A stretch of DNA of 64,000 nucleotides from Candidatus Zipacnadia bacterium (GCA_029821735.1 JALGSU010000025.1:1-64000), one strand, 5' to 3'; positions 33,692-43,362 are shown, numbered from the stretch's first letter. Program-made: numbers and translations. The notes: generated by a model not told the origin, from the sequence alone.

Positions 33692-35164
33692 TCAGTCGGT
33701 TGCCTCTGCTCCGTAGAGCTGGTCATAGAGCGCGAGGTAGCGCCCGTAGATGTCCTCGCTGGCGGCCGCGTTCGCCGGGTCTGGCTCGAAGGTCCGGGCG
33801 GCGCGGTACCAGGCGTCGGCGGCTTCGGCGACGGACGCGAACTGGCCCGTGCCGGTGGCGGCGAGCATCGCTGCGCCGAGTGACGCGGCGTCCGAACAGA
33901 CCGGGCGATCGACCGGCACGCCCAGCATGTCGGCTTTCATCTGCAGCCACAGGTCGCTGCGAGCCGCGCCGCCGAGTGAGCGGACGCTGTTGACAGTGAT
34001 CCCGTGTGCGCGGATCGGGTCGATGAGTTCGCGCAACATGCAGGCGCATGACTCCATGATCGCGCGGGCGATGTGTGCGCGGGTGTGCCCGAGCGTGAGC
34101 CCGATGATCGCGCCGCGCGCCTCGGGGTTGAAGGTGGGCGCGGCGGTTCCCGCAAAGTGCGGCAGCACGGTGAGCCCGTCGCTGCCCGCGGGGATGCAGT
34201 CGGCTTCGGCGAGGAGTTCGGCGAAGTCGCCGGCGCCAGCGAGGTCGCGGAACCAGGTGAGGACGATGCCCGAGACGGGGGCGAAGGGCATGGCGTACCA
34301 GGCTTCGGGCTGGGCGTGTCGGCCGACCCACATGTGCCGGTGATCGAGCAGTTCGTCGGTAGTGGCGACGACCGCGAGCGCAGTGCCGGTGGCCTCGGTC
34401 ACCGGGCCGGGGCGGACGTTCCCCGCACCGATGGCTCCGGCGAGCTGGTCGTTGCAGCCCAGGCAGACCGGAACCCCCGCCGCGATACCGAGCTGCGCAG
34501 CCGCGTCAGCGTGCACTTGCCCGGCCAGCGAGCCCGGCTGGCGGATTGGCGGCAGTTGCCCGGCCGTGATGCCCGCCGCGTCAAGCAATTCCGGTGACCA
34601 CGCGCCGCCGCGGACATCGCAGATGCCACTCATCTGCGCGATGTTGTGGTCGGTGACCAACTCGCCGGTCAGTCGCCAGATCAGGTAGTCGGGCAGAAAG
34701 GCGAACGTGGCGGCCGCATGGACTTCCGGCAGATGCTCGCGGAGCCAGGCGATCTTGAAGAGAGTGAGTTCGCCGGGTACCCACGGGTAGCCGGTGATGG
34801 CCCGGTAGTGGTCGCGGTTGAGCCAGTCGGTCTCCCAGCGCTCGGCGATCGCCTGGGCGCGGTTGTCGAGCCACACGAGGAACGGGTGCAGCGGGCGACG
34901 GTCGGCGTCCAGCGGGATGAAAGTCTCGCCCTGTGAACTGAAGCCGATGGCACGTATATCCGAGGGCTCCCGCCCGGTCGCCGCGAAGACCGCGTGCGTG
35001 CCGACGACCATCGCCTGCCAGTAGGCGTCCGGCTGCATCTCCATCCACCCGGGATGCGGGCTGGCGGGCGTGTATTCGGCATCATGCACCGCCAGCAACT
35101 GGCCGTCAGGGCTGACCAGAGCGGTCTTCAGAGCCGTGGTCCCTGCGTCGAAGGTCAGATACAT
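33692..35164 (-). CDS. FGGY-family carbohydrate kinase (xylulokinase-like)
   Basis: 490 residues. The first ATPase domain begins FDAGTTALKTALV; CNDQLAGAIGAGNV contains the catalytic Asp; TEATGTALAVV and SLGGAARSDLWLQ are the phosphate and adenosine motifs of the second domain. It phosphorylates a sugar or polyol with ATP; exact substrate is unclear from sequence. It follows the aminotransferase gene by 9 bases and precedes the creatininase by 19. Cytoplasmic. Confidence 0.9.
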   Translation of the reverse strand: MYLTFDAGTTALKTALVSPDGQLLAVHDAEYTPASPHPGWMEMQPDAYWQAMVVGTHAVFAATGREPSDIRAIGFSSQGETFIPLDADRRPLHPFLVWLDNRAQAIAERWETDWLNRDHYRAITGYPWVPGELTLFKIAWLREHLPEVHAAATFAFLPDYLIWRLTGELVTDHNIAQMSGICDVRGGAWSPELLDAAGITAGQLPPIRQPGSLAGQVHADAAAQLGIAAGVPVCLGCNDQLAGAIGAGNVRPGPVTEATGTALAVVATTDELLDHRHMWVGRHAQPEAWYAMPFAPVSGIVLTWFRDLAGAGDFAELLAEADCIPAGSDGLTVLPHFAGTAAPTFNPEARGAIIGLTLGHTRAHIARAIMESCACMLRELIDPIRAHGITVNSVRSLGGAARSDLWLQMKADMLGVPVDRPVCSDAASLGAAMLAATGTGQFASVAEAADAWYRAARTFEPDPANAAASEDIYGRYLALYDQLYGAEATD

Positions 35165-35173
35165 TGCCTCAAC

Positions 35174-36547
35174 TCACCCCGCGTAGCCGAGCTCGCGCTC
35201 GACCTCCGCAATGCTCTCCTCGATGATGTCCATACCGCGATGGGCGACTTCCTCCTGCATGACGATCGGCGGTGACATGCGCAGGATGTGACCGGCCGGG
35301 ACCCAGGCGAGGCCCTTCTCGAAGGCGCGCTGGTAGACCAGTCGCCCGGCGTCCTCGAAGGGCTCCTTCGTGTCGCGGTCTTTGACGAGTTCGATGCCCA
35401 GCAGGCAGCCCAAACCGCGGACATCGCCGACAATCGGGTGGTCCTGCTTGAGGGAGCGCATGCGGTCCATGAACAGGTCACCGAGCGCCATGGCGTGGTC
35501 GAGCAGGCCCTCGTCCTCCATGACCTGAAGACTCGCCAGCGCAGCCGCGCAGGCCATGGGGTTCCCGCCGTAACTGGTGGACGCGGAGATCTTGTTGATA
35601 CTCTCCTTGTGCTTGTCCGAGACCATCATGGCGGTCACCGGGAAGCCGTTGCCGAAGCCCTTGCCGACCGTCACCACGTCGGGTGCGGTGTCCCAGTGCT
35701 CCATGGCGAAATACTTGCCGGTGCGGCCCATGCTGGTGAGGACCTCGTCGGCCATCAGCAGGATGTCGCGCTCGTCGCAGAAGCTACGCAGCTTGGGGAA
35801 GAAGTCGTCGGGCGGCATGACCGAACCGGCCCAGCCCTGCACCGGTTCGAGCACGAAGGCGGCGACTTCGCCGGTGGTGGCGACGTCGATGAATTCATCG
35901 TAGAAGTCGAGGTACGCGTCGGTGTCGATCTGGCCTTCGGCGGTGGTGAACATGGGCCGGTAGGGGCTGGGCCGGGGCACGAGGTAGAAGCCCTGACTGC
36001 GCCCGGTACCGTTGCTCGGGTTCATCTTGCCGAGGCTGACCGCGTGGCCGGTCTTGCCGTGGAAATCCATGAAGCAGGAGATGAACTCGTGCTTGCCCGT
36101 CGCCGCCCGGCACACGCGCAGGCCCGCTTCGACGGCGGTGGTGCCGCTGTCGTAAAGCTGCATCCCGGTCAGGTCCCACGGCTGTACGCGGGCGAGTTGC
36201 TCGAGCAACTCCACTTTCACCGGCGTGTTGAAATCATGGCAGTTCATGAGCGTGCGAGCGGCGTCGGCGACGGCTTCGGAGATCTTCGGGTGGCAGTGGC
36301 CGAGCGTGGTCACGTAGATGCCGCTCGAGAAGTCGATGTAAGTGTTGCCATCGACGTCAGTCAGCGTCACGCCGTGGCCGCTGTCGAAGACCACGGGGAA
36401 CAGCCGCACCTGGCCCGAGTATCCGACCATGTGCGCCATCCCGCGCTGGTTCATCTCGTCCGAGCGCGGCCCGGGAAGCGTCTCGGTCACCACGTTTGGT
36501 ACACTCTCAGGATCGATCCTGGCCCAATAGTCCGTCGGCAACGCCAT
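35174..36547 (-). CDS. Class III PLP-dependent aminotransferase
   Basis: 457 residues. YDSGTTAVEAGLRVCR is the phosphate-binding region; LLMADEVLTSMGRTG has the PLP ring Asp, and VTVGKGFGNGFPV the PLP-binding Lys. It resembles 4-aminobutyrate and acetylornithine-type omega-transaminases; the amine donor is unknown. AAGGAG precedes ATG 36547 by about 10 bases. First gene of the minus-strand operon that continues through kinase, amidohydrolase and thiolase, and diverges from the cupin gene. Confidence 0.9.
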   Translation of the reverse strand: MALPTDYWARIDPESVPNVVTETLPGPRSDEMNQRGMAHMVGYSGQVRLFPVVFDSGHGVTLTDVDGNTYIDFSSGIYVTTLGHCHPKISEAVADAARTLMNCHDFNTPVKVELLEQLARVQPWDLTGMQLYDSGTTAVEAGLRVCRAATGKHEFISCFMDFHGKTGHAVSLGKMNPSNGTGRSQGFYLVPRPSPYRPMFTTAEGQIDTDAYLDFYDEFIDVATTGEVAAFVLEPVQGWAGSVMPPDDFFPKLRSFCDERDILLMADEVLTSMGRTGKYFAMEHWDTAPDVVTVGKGFGNGFPVTAMMVSDKHKESINKISASTSYGGNPMACAAALASLQVMEDEGLLDHAMALGDLFMDRMRSLKQDHPIVGDVRGLGCLLGIELVKDRDTKEPFEDAGRLVYQRAFEKGLAWVPAGHILRMSPPIVMQEEVAHRGMDIIEESIAEVERELGYAG

Positions 36548-36671
36548 AGCTTGCGCACTCCTTCGACGCCCGCCGATCATGTGGCGGGCGATGCAGCGCG
36601 AATGTCACGGGACCTGCAGAAGGTAATTCTCCGCCCGGGCGGAACGGGCCTTTACGTGAGGTGATGCAGCC

Positions 36672-37145
36672 GTGGGCAAGTATGATGGCGTGGAACTCAG
36701 CGGCGCCGAACGGCGGCCGGTTCTGGCGGCAATTGCGGAGCAAATGCGCGAGTGGGGCCTGACCATGCCCGACGTTGAGCCGCTTCCGCTGGACTTCGGT
36801 CTAGGGCGCTTCAGGGAGATCGGCGAGACGGAGTTCTGGATCGCCAACGAGGCCGAGCTGGGGTATTGTGGCAAGTTCCTGTTCCTCTTCGACGGGCAGA
36901 CCTGCCCGCACCACAGGCACGAGATGAAGCACGAGACTTTCTTCATCGTGAAGGGGACGATCCTTATGCGGGTGGGCGATGAGGAGCGGACCATGGAGCC
37001 CGGCGACCTGCTGGCGATGCCGCCGGGCGCTGCGCACTCGTTCACCGGCGTCGGGCCGGCGCTGGTGCTGGAGGTCTCGATGCCCTCGGTACTTCAAGAC
37101 AACTTCTTCGACGACCGGGCCATCGGTGATGATGGCGTGATCTGA
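36672..37145 (+). CDS. Cupin protein, D-lyxose isomerase-like
   Basis: 157 residues. FDGQTCPHHRHEMKHETFF holds the cupin metal-binding His and Glu, and the second half has MEPGDLLAMPPGAAHSF with the later His. IANEAELGYCGKFLFLF is similar to D-lyxose ketol-isomerase-type cupins, which interconvert aldose and ketose sugars; a sugar role would fit the neighbouring kinase, but the function is not proven. GTG start with GAGGTGA upstream. It diverges from the aminotransferase and converges with the minus-strand TolB-like gene 8 bases away. Confidence 0.75.
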   Translation: MGKYDGVELSGAERRPVLAAIAEQMREWGLTMPDVEPLPLDFGLGRFREIGETEFWIANEAELGYCGKFLFLFDGQTCPHHRHEMKHETFFIVKGTILMRVGDEERTMEPGDLLAMPPGAAHSFTGVGPALVLEVSMPSVLQDNFFDDRAIGDDGVI

Positions 37146-37153
37146 CGCCGCAG

Positions 37154-38707
37154 CTACTCGGGCAGGATCGCCTGCAGATTATCCACCTGCACCATGCCGG
37201 CGGGCTCGTTCGCGCCGCCGATCATCGCCACACCGACGTGGTTGATCTTCCCCCAGTCGATCCGACCGTTCTGCTCGCGAGGCTTGAAGGTGCCGAAAGG
37301 CAGCTCGAAGCGCCGCCAGTCCTGGCCAACTCCCTCGACCAGGCAATCGGCGATGCCGCGATCTGTCCGGCCCTCCGGGTCGGCGGTCGCATCTTTGATC
37401 ACCAGTGTGAAGGACGGGACTGAGCCCTTGACCCATATGACGAAGCGGTCATGGGCGTTGAGGTCGACTGTTCCCGCGCCCGGTGTGAACCACATCGAGA
37501 AGCTGCGCGGGTCGGCGGTGATCGTGTAGTCAATCTTCATCGAGCCGCCGTCGCCACCTTCGGCGTCCTCGGCGACCCACGTGGTCGTGGCGCCGCAGCC
37601 CTCGACCTCTTCTGGCCAGAGGCCCGTTTCGCCGCCCCAGTCGGGTTCGGCGGTCTCGCTGGCGAAGCTGAATATCTTCAGGGGCTCGGGCGGCGGGGCG
37701 ATCGCTTCGCCGCTGGCAGTGTCGTAGGGGCCATCGCTCGCCTCGGACTGACCGACCCACAGGTACGGCCAGCGGTCGGTGCCGGTGTTGAATGACAAGC
37801 GCACGGGAGCGCCGTCCGCGCGCAGGTTGGTGAGCGGTTGGATGTATATCTCGTAGTCGCTGGTGTCGTGACTGTGCTGGCTCGGCGACGCGCCAAACAT
37901 CAGGTAGCGCATGTCGTCGGTGACCGTGGGGAAGTAGGTGTAGTCGAAGGGCTTGACCGGCGGAGTGCCGAGCATCTGGAACTCCTCATCGGCCCGGATA
38001 TCCCACACTCTGAATTTCCTGGGGCCCTGCACCCAGTACATGTAGCGCCCGCCGGGGATCAGGCGTGGCTCGCAGCCGGCGGTGGTCTTGATGGTCTTCG
38101 CGCCCTTGAGCACGACGTACTCATTCTTGTTGAAGCGGAAGACGCCCGCCGACAGGTCGGGCCATACGCAGCCCACCATGCCGGTAGTGTCGATGGCAGT
38201 GGGGAGGACGTCGGCACTGGCGAGCTTCTCTTCGCCGGTCTGCAGGTTATATTGCCATATCTGCTTCTTGCGCAGTACGAGAATCGACTGACCGTCGGGC
38301 ATCCAGTTGAGCGGATTACCGGTGGTGAGCTTATGGGGATCTTCGCCCTCGCGGGTGGTGACCCACGCCTCGACCGGCGCCTGCCGGGTGCCATATGCAA
38401 ACAGGATCATGTTCCCATCAGGCGAGAAACGCGGGCGCATGTAGCCGGTGTAGGCCAGTGGATTGCCGGGCGTGGTGAGATGGGTCAACTGTCGGGCGTT
38501 GCTGCCGTCAGCGTTCATCATGTAGAGTTCCCACACGCCAGTGCGGTTGCTCTCCCAGACGATTGTGCCCTTGATTGTGCCCTTGAGCGCAACCAGCGCG
38601 GCGCTCTCCTGGGGCGTGGGTTGAGCACCAGTGGCGCACAGAGCGGGCGTGATCAGCAGTCCGATGGCGCAGGCGGCAAGTATGACTGTAGTCAGGTAAA
38701 GACGCAT
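37154..38707 (-). CDS. Secreted TolB-like propeller with C-terminal carbohydrate-binding-like domain
   Basis: 517 residues. A signal peptide (to about residue 25, ending LCATGAQ) is followed by WD40/TolB-like repeats: WELYMMNADGSNARQLTH, MRPRFSPDGNMILFA, and WMPDGQSIL. The last 170 residues form a beta-sandwich (SMKIDYTITADPRSFSMWF, RFVIWVKG, VQVDNLQAIL) like CBM11/galactose-binding domains. GGAGGT lies 10 bases before the ATG. Last gene of the O-acetylation operon, 45 bases after the lipoprotein. It may bind or sense the exported polymer; enzyme activity is not seen. Confidence 0.75.
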   Translation of the reverse strand: MRLYLTTVILAACAIGLLITPALCATGAQPTPQESAALVALKGTIKGTIVWESNRTGVWELYMMNADGSNARQLTHLTTPGNPLAYTGYMRPRFSPDGNMILFAYGTRQAPVEAWVTTREGEDPHKLTTGNPLNWMPDGQSILVLRKKQIWQYNLQTGEEKLASADVLPTAIDTTGMVGCVWPDLSAGVFRFNKNEYVVLKGAKTIKTTAGCEPRLIPGGRYMYWVQGPRKFRVWDIRADEEFQMLGTPPVKPFDYTYFPTVTDDMRYLMFGASPSQHSHDTSDYEIYIQPLTNLRADGAPVRLSFNTGTDRWPYLWVGQSEASDGPYDTASGEAIAPPPEPLKIFSFASETAEPDWGGETGLWPEEVEGCGATTTWVAEDAEGGDGGSMKIDYTITADPRSFSMWFTPGAGTVDLNAHDRFVIWVKGSVPSFTLVIKDATADPEGRTDRGIADCLVEGVGQDWRRFELPFGTFKPREQNGRIDWGKINHVGVAMIGGANEPAGMVQVDNLQAILPE

Positions 38708-38752
38708 TTGCGTTCGACCTCCGTCGGTAGATCATCCCCGCAAGGCATTGGT

Positions 38753-39391
38753 TTACAGGGCGGCGTATTCGACGACCCAGTAGGGCGTCAGGCTGTACTC
38801 GTCCGTGTCATCGGCCTGCATCACGCGGGAGAGATCCGGGTGATCGGCCATAGGCTCGATGGTCAAACGGTGGCGCTGGCCGGGCTTGAAGCGCGCGGCG
38901 TCCTGCAACTTGCTGTCGCGCATCCCCCAGAAGACCGCGAGCAGCTCCTTCTCGGCGTACTCGCCGCCGTCCACGGCGTCAACGGTGTATTTGATGAAGG
39001 TCAGGCACTCGGTGTAAGGGACCTCCGACGCCGCCGGCACATGCGATACGAGCGTGATCTCGCCGGTAACCACCGTGCCCGACGGCTCAGCAACGGGTTC
39101 AGCCGGAGGCGGTGCGTCCGCTGGCTCGTCGGCGGGCGGCTCGGCATGGACGACGGCCTGGGGCGGTGGTGGATTGCGGTCGGGCTCGGTGCCCTCGGGC
39201 ATGGGTGCAGCGGCAGGCGCAGGCGGGACGGCGGGCTCGGCCGGCTGGGCTTCTTCGGCGGGCGGCGGGGCGGCGATGGGATCGATTGTGGTGAGCGGAT
39301 CGGCCGACTCGGACGGGCAGCCGCCGAGGCAGGCGGCGAGAACGGCCGCCGCCATGAGCGCCAGTGTCAACTTGACCGGACTGCATTTCAT
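38753..39391 (-). CDS. Lipoprotein with proline/alanine-rich linker
   Basis: 212 residues. The lipobox LAAC at residues 18-21 predicts lipidation of Cys21. Residues about 38-108 are Pro/Ala/Glu-rich and probably extended. A globular domain of about 100 residues follows (EITLVSHVPAASEVPY, FKPGQRHRLTIEPM). No family is recognised. AGGTGA, overlapping the previous gene's stop, lies 5 bases before ATG 39391; a GTG at 39400 is less likely. Position after the AlgJ-like gene suggests a periplasmic or outer-membrane role in polymer export or modification. Confidence 0.75.
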   Translation of the reverse strand: MKCSPVKLTLALMAAAVLAACLGGCPSESADPLTTIDPIAAPPPAEEAQPAEPAVPPAPAAAPMPEGTEPDRNPPPPQAVVHAEPPADEPADAPPPAEPVAEPSGTVVTGEITLVSHVPAASEVPYTECLTFIKYTVDAVDGGEYAEKELLAVFWGMRDSKLQDAARFKPGQRHRLTIEPMADHPDLSRVMQADDTDEYSLTPYWVVEYAAL

Positions 39392-39396
39392 CACGG

Positions 39397-40575
39397 TCAC
39401 CTCTTCTCAGGTGGGAACTGTATTTCCTGCCACTGTCCGTTGCTGACCACAAGGTCCCGCGCGGCGAACTGCCAGATGACGACCTGCTTGTCGGCCAGTG
39501 GATCACGTCTGCGAGCCATGTTCATTCGAGCGGTGTTGACGCCACCATCGTTGAGGGCGATGATGTCGACTGCTCTCCCGAGGCGCAGTCCGAGATGTTC
39601 GCCGAGGCCCGCGTGGTCGCCCCAGTTCATCTGCGGCACCGAGTAGATGTTGGTGAAACTATCGCCGAGGAGCGTGATCGGCGAGCTGGTGTCGGGCTCG
39701 ATGGGCAGCCCGGTGCGGGCGTCAATCACGCGCTGGACGGTGACCGTCTCCGTGGGCAGCGGTGGCGGCAGGTCAGGCGCCAACCCCAGCATACCATACA
39801 AGTCACCGTGGCCGGTGACCTGCTGGGGCTGGGTGGTCAGACTGAGATCGCCAGCAGCGAGTTCGGGCAGGTGGCGGACAAGTTCGTCGGCGACGAGCGC
39901 CATGCCTTCGGGCGTCCAGTGGGTGTCGAGGCGCAGGAACATCGGCGCGCGCTGCTTCGCCTGCCAGAGCGCATTGGCCGGATCGACGACAGTGATCCCG
40001 CGTGCGCGCATCGCCTCAAAGAACTCGGGCATGTCGGCGTTGACTGCCGGGCCAGCGGAGGGCGGGTAGCGGGCGCTTAGCCACTCGGGGTAGATGGCCT
40101 CTTTGCCGGGCACGACGAGCAGCACGAGTTGCACGCCGCGGGTCTTCAGGGCCTCGTTGAAGGCGGTGATCGCCGCCACCGGATGGCCATCGCCGTCAGG
40201 TGCGCTCATGAAACCCGGCTGCAGCGTTGCGTCCAGACTGGTGCGGAAGAAGAGCGCGCCCTCGCGCGCAACGACGGCCTTCTGGTTGCCAGCGCGGAGG
40301 GCTCGCAGGCTGAGCCAGTGCCAGCGCCCGCGCACCGCCTGAGCGACCACGGAGTTGTCCTCGAGCGCGCGTTCGTAGCTTTGCAGCCCCTCGAGCGTGG
40401 GCTTGCTGCGGAGGACGTCCAACTCCTGCACGGGTTCCCCGCGAGACAGCTCCGAGGCCAATTGCACCAGCGGCACCACGCCGATGAGCAGCAGGAACCA
40501 GACGATCAGCGCCCGCAGCGCGCGGGGCGATGCCTGCTGTCCGGGCTCGGATTGGTCGAACGGTGATGCTGCCAT
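39397..40575 (-). CDS. AlgJ/AlgX-like SGNH O-acetyltransferase
   Basis: 392 residues. One N-terminal membrane helix (RALRALIVWFLLLIGVVPLV) places the rest in the periplasm. RLDTHWTPEG carries the Asp and His, and LLGDSFTNIY the nucleophilic Ser of the SGNH/AlgX catalytic triad. AlgJ/X proteins transfer acetyl groups, delivered by the MBOAT protein AlgI, onto alginate or related polymers. It begins 6 bases after the MBOAT gene's stop. This locus has two such proteins (see 42031-43970). Confidence 0.85.
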   Translation of the reverse strand: MAASPFDQSEPGQQASPRALRALIVWFLLLIGVVPLVQLASELSRGEPVQELDVLRSKPTLEGLQSYERALEDNSVVAQAVRGRWHWLSLRALRAGNQKAVVAREGALFFRTSLDATLQPGFMSAPDGDGHPVAAITAFNEALKTRGVQLVLLVVPGKEAIYPEWLSARYPPSAGPAVNADMPEFFEAMRARGITVVDPANALWQAKQRAPMFLRLDTHWTPEGMALVADELVRHLPELAAGDLSLTTQPQQVTGHGDLYGMLGLAPDLPPPLPTETVTVQRVIDARTGLPIEPDTSSPITLLGDSFTNIYSVPQMNWGDHAGLGEHLGLRLGRAVDIIALNDGGVNTARMNMARRRDPLADKQVVIWQFAARDLVVSNGQWQEIQFPPEKR

Positions 40576-40581
40576 GGGCCC

Positions 40582-42030
40582 TCAGAAACGGAAATACAGG
40601 AATGGATTGTAGGCTTGCGTGAACAGAATTGCGATGGACACGCTCAGCGCGGCGGCTGCCAGGATCATCCGCCCCGGTTTGAGTGTGCATGCCAGGTCCC
40701 AGGTGTCGAGCCTGAAGATATGGATCAGTACGCAGGCCGCGAAGACGATCAGGAACTGTGGCTGGTAGATAAGCGTCCCGACGAGCGCTGCAGCCGGCTC
40801 GGAGCCGCCGACGCCGAACATCGCGCCGACGTAGTCGATCGATTGCCCGAAGCTCTCGGCCCGGAAGAAGACCCAGGTGATGAGCACAATCACAAAGGTG
40901 ATGAGGGCTGGTAGTGGCCCGGGCAAGCGCGAGTAGATCGGGCGCTTGTCATGCCAGCGTTCCAGCGCGAGGAGGGAGCCGTGGATCGCGCCCCAGATGA
41001 CGAAAGTCCACTGGGCGCCGTGCCAGAGCCCGCCGAGCAGCATCACGATGGCGAGGTTGGCGTAGGTCCGGCGCGGGCTGATGCGGTTGCCCCCGAGTGG
41101 GATGTAGAGATAATCGCGCAACCAGGTGGAGAGCGAGATGTGCCAGCGGCGCCAGAACTCGGTGATGCTCTGAGAGATGTAGGGCAGGTCGAAGTTGCGC
41201 CGGAACTCGAAGCCGAGCATCAGCCCGAGGCCGATCGCCATGTCCGAGTAGCCGCTGAAATCGAAGTATATCTGGAAGGCGTAGGCCCCGACACCGGCCC
41301 AGGCGTCATGCCACAGCAGGCTCCCGGCTCCGAACGCCGCGTCTGCGACTTGGCCCATGGGGTTGGCGAGCAGGACTTTCTTGGCCATGCCAAAGGCGAA
41401 GAAGAGCACGCCTGCGGCGAACTTGCGGGCGCTGTGCTCGCGTGACACAAGCTGCTCGGCGAGGTCGCGGTAGCGCACAATGGGCCCGGCGACAAGCTGG
41501 GGGAAGAGCGCCACGTAGCAGGCGAAATCCAAGAAGTCGCGCGCGGGTTTGGCCTCGCCCCGGTAGAGGTCGATCGAGTAGCTCATCGACTGGAAGGTGT
41601 AGAAGGAGATGCCGACCGGCAGGACAACCGAGAAGACCTGCACGCCCTCGCGCCCGAACGTCTCGAGGAGCCAGTTCAGGTTGGTCTGCGCAAAGCCCAG
41701 GTACTTGAAGACCCCGAGCAGCGACAGGTTCACGACGATCGACACCACGAGTGCGAGCTTGCGCTGGCGAGCTGAGGCCAGGCCCTCACCGGCGGGCGGG
41801 TCGGCGGCGAACGGCGCCAGCGTCCAGCGTCCGCTGATGAGCTGGCCGCACAGGTAGTCGATGCAGGTGGAGAAGAACATGAGAAAGACGAACCAGGGGT
41901 TCGCCCAGCCGTAGAAGACGTAGCTGACCAGGGCAATGAGAAGCTGACGCCAGCGTGCGGGGCAGAGGTAATAGCCCAGCAGCACGAGCGGCAGGAAGTA
42001 GAACAGGAAGACGTGTGATGAGAATACCAT
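40582..42030 (-). CDS. algI: AlgI-type MBOAT O-acyltransferase
   Basis: 482 residues, about 11 membrane segments. FSGYSDMAIGLGLMLGFEF, FWRRWHISLSTWLRDYLYIP (catalytic-region Arg/His/Trp) and LLGGLWHGAQWTFVIWG (conserved His) are the hallmarks of AlgI/DltB-type proteins. It moves acetyl groups across the inner membrane for polymer O-acetylation. Its ATG abuts the stop of the upstream SGNH gene. The polymer is unknown: no alginate polymerase (Alg8/44) is in the window. Confidence 0.95.
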   Translation of the reverse strand: MVFSSHVFLFYFLPLVLLGYYLCPARWRQLLIALVSYVFYGWANPWFVFLMFFSTCIDYLCGQLISGRWTLAPFAADPPAGEGLASARQRKLALVVSIVVNLSLLGVFKYLGFAQTNLNWLLETFGREGVQVFSVVLPVGISFYTFQSMSYSIDLYRGEAKPARDFLDFACYVALFPQLVAGPIVRYRDLAEQLVSREHSARKFAAGVLFFAFGMAKKVLLANPMGQVADAAFGAGSLLWHDAWAGVGAYAFQIYFDFSGYSDMAIGLGLMLGFEFRRNFDLPYISQSITEFWRRWHISLSTWLRDYLYIPLGGNRISPRRTYANLAIVMLLGGLWHGAQWTFVIWGAIHGSLLALERWHDKRPIYSRLPGPLPALITFVIVLITWVFFRAESFGQSIDYVGAMFGVGGSEPAAALVGTLIYQPQFLIVFAACVLIHIFRLDTWDLACTLKPGRMILAAAALSVSIAILFTQAYNPFLYFRF

Positions 42031-43362
42031 TTATGGTAGCTCGATCAGGTCCCACGGAGCCCAGTATTGGTACAGGTCGCGGCTCACCATCGTCCAGATG
42101 ATGATCTTCTTCGCCTCAATGGCGTCATGGCCTCGGCGCGCGAGTCGGCCTCGAATGCGCGGTCCGCTGCCCTGCGCCATGATCAGGTCTATCGGCGCGC
42201 CCAGCTGTCGGGCGAGGTGCGCGGACAGCCCGGCGTGCTGGCAATCCTCAAAGTGGAAGACCCCGGTGAAGCTGTCGCCGAGCATGACCAGAGGACTGTC
42301 CGGGTCGTCGGCGTAGAACTCGCCGCCCGCCTCGATCACCTGCAGCGCCTGGAGCTTCATCGGGGGGCGCGTGGCCTTCTCCGCGTCGGTGAGCATGTCA
42401 CAGATGTCGCCCATGCGCGTGCAGGTAGCGCCCTGGGTGCGGTAGCGTTCCGGAGTGCTGGGCATCTGCGCCCATCCGGGCAGCGCCAGCACGTGTCGGG
42501 CGATGATCTGCGCCGCGAGTTGCAGGCCACTGTTGGTCCAGTGCGTATCTTGCGGCATATACAGCGGCTCGTCGCCGGTGTCGCGGCGGGCGACGAACTC
42601 GGGGAGCAGGTCGACGACATGCACACCCTCGCCGGCCAGTTCGCTGAGCAGCTTTCGGCAGTAGGGCGCGACGTAGGGCATGGCTCCACCGGGCGCGTGC
42701 TCGGAGAGCTTCTCGGGATAGACCTCGGCTTTGGTCGGGATGACCACCAGGAGCAGTTCGATGTCGCGGGCCTGGAGCTGCTTGTGGAAGTCCATGATCG
42801 CCGGCCACGGGTTGCCGCCCTCGGGCTGGTCGCGCAGATCGCCGGAGAGCAGGTACTCCATATCGCCTCGGAAGAACAGGAAGCCATCACGGCCGATGAG
42901 GCCGCGCAGCTCTTCGGGCCGGGCATCGAGTTGCGCGCGCACGTCCGCCTGGAATGCCGCCAGCGATTGCGCCCACGCCTGGTAGCTTCCGCCCCACTGA
43001 TCCACCTCGGCCTGCCACTGCCCCTCCGCGACGGCCGGGCCAGCGTCGATCTCCGCGCCGGTCTCGACGCCGGCTGCGGGTGCGTTGGCGGTGGCCGCGT
43101 CTGATGTGCCGACGCCCTCGGCGAAGACGAAAATGTTGTAGATGTTCTGACCGTAAGGCGTCCCGCGGATGACTGCTGCGGGCGCCTCGAACGATCCGCC
43201 ATTGAGTTCGGCGACCACTTCGGGCTCGGTCTCCGGAGTGGGCCACGGTTGGGCTTCGTCGCCCTCGAGCACGTAGGTCTGCAGCGACTGATACCACTGA
43301 GAGCAGACGGTGTAGAAGTAGTTGTCTGGTTTCTGATCTGGGCGAGCACTGAGCGCGCGCAA
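42031..43362 (-). CDS. C-terminal part of frameshifted AlgX-like SGNH acetyltransferase
   Basis: 443 codons. True sequence starts about ten residues in (KPDNYFYTVCSQWYQ), continuing the protein begun at 43970. IGRDGFLFFRGDMEYLLSGD and the SGNH triad residues follow: MPQDTHWTNSG (Asp, His) and VMLGDSFTGVF (Ser). The open frame extends to 43362 only because the upstream overlap is open; a missing base in the AGAAACC run near 43333 would join both parts. Its stop and the MBOAT gene's ATG are adjacent. Confidence 0.75.
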   Translation of the reverse strand: MRALSARPDQKPDNYFYTVCSQWYQSLQTYVLEGDEAQPWPTPETEPEVVAELNGGSFEAPAAVIRGTPYGQNIYNIFVFAEGVGTSDAATANAPAAGVETGAEIDAGPAVAEGQWQAEVDQWGGSYQAWAQSLAAFQADVRAQLDARPEELRGLIGRDGFLFFRGDMEYLLSGDLRDQPEGGNPWPAIMDFHKQLQARDIELLLVVIPTKAEVYPEKLSEHAPGGAMPYVAPYCRKLLSELAGEGVHVVDLLPEFVARRDTGDEPLYMPQDTHWTNSGLQLAAQIIARHVLALPGWAQMPSTPERYRTQGATCTRMGDICDMLTDAEKATRPPMKLQALQVIEAGGEFYADDPDSPLVMLGDSFTGVFHFEDCQHAGLSAHLARQLGAPIDLIMAQGSGPRIRGRLARRGHDAIEAKKIIIWTMVSRDLYQYWAPWDLIELP

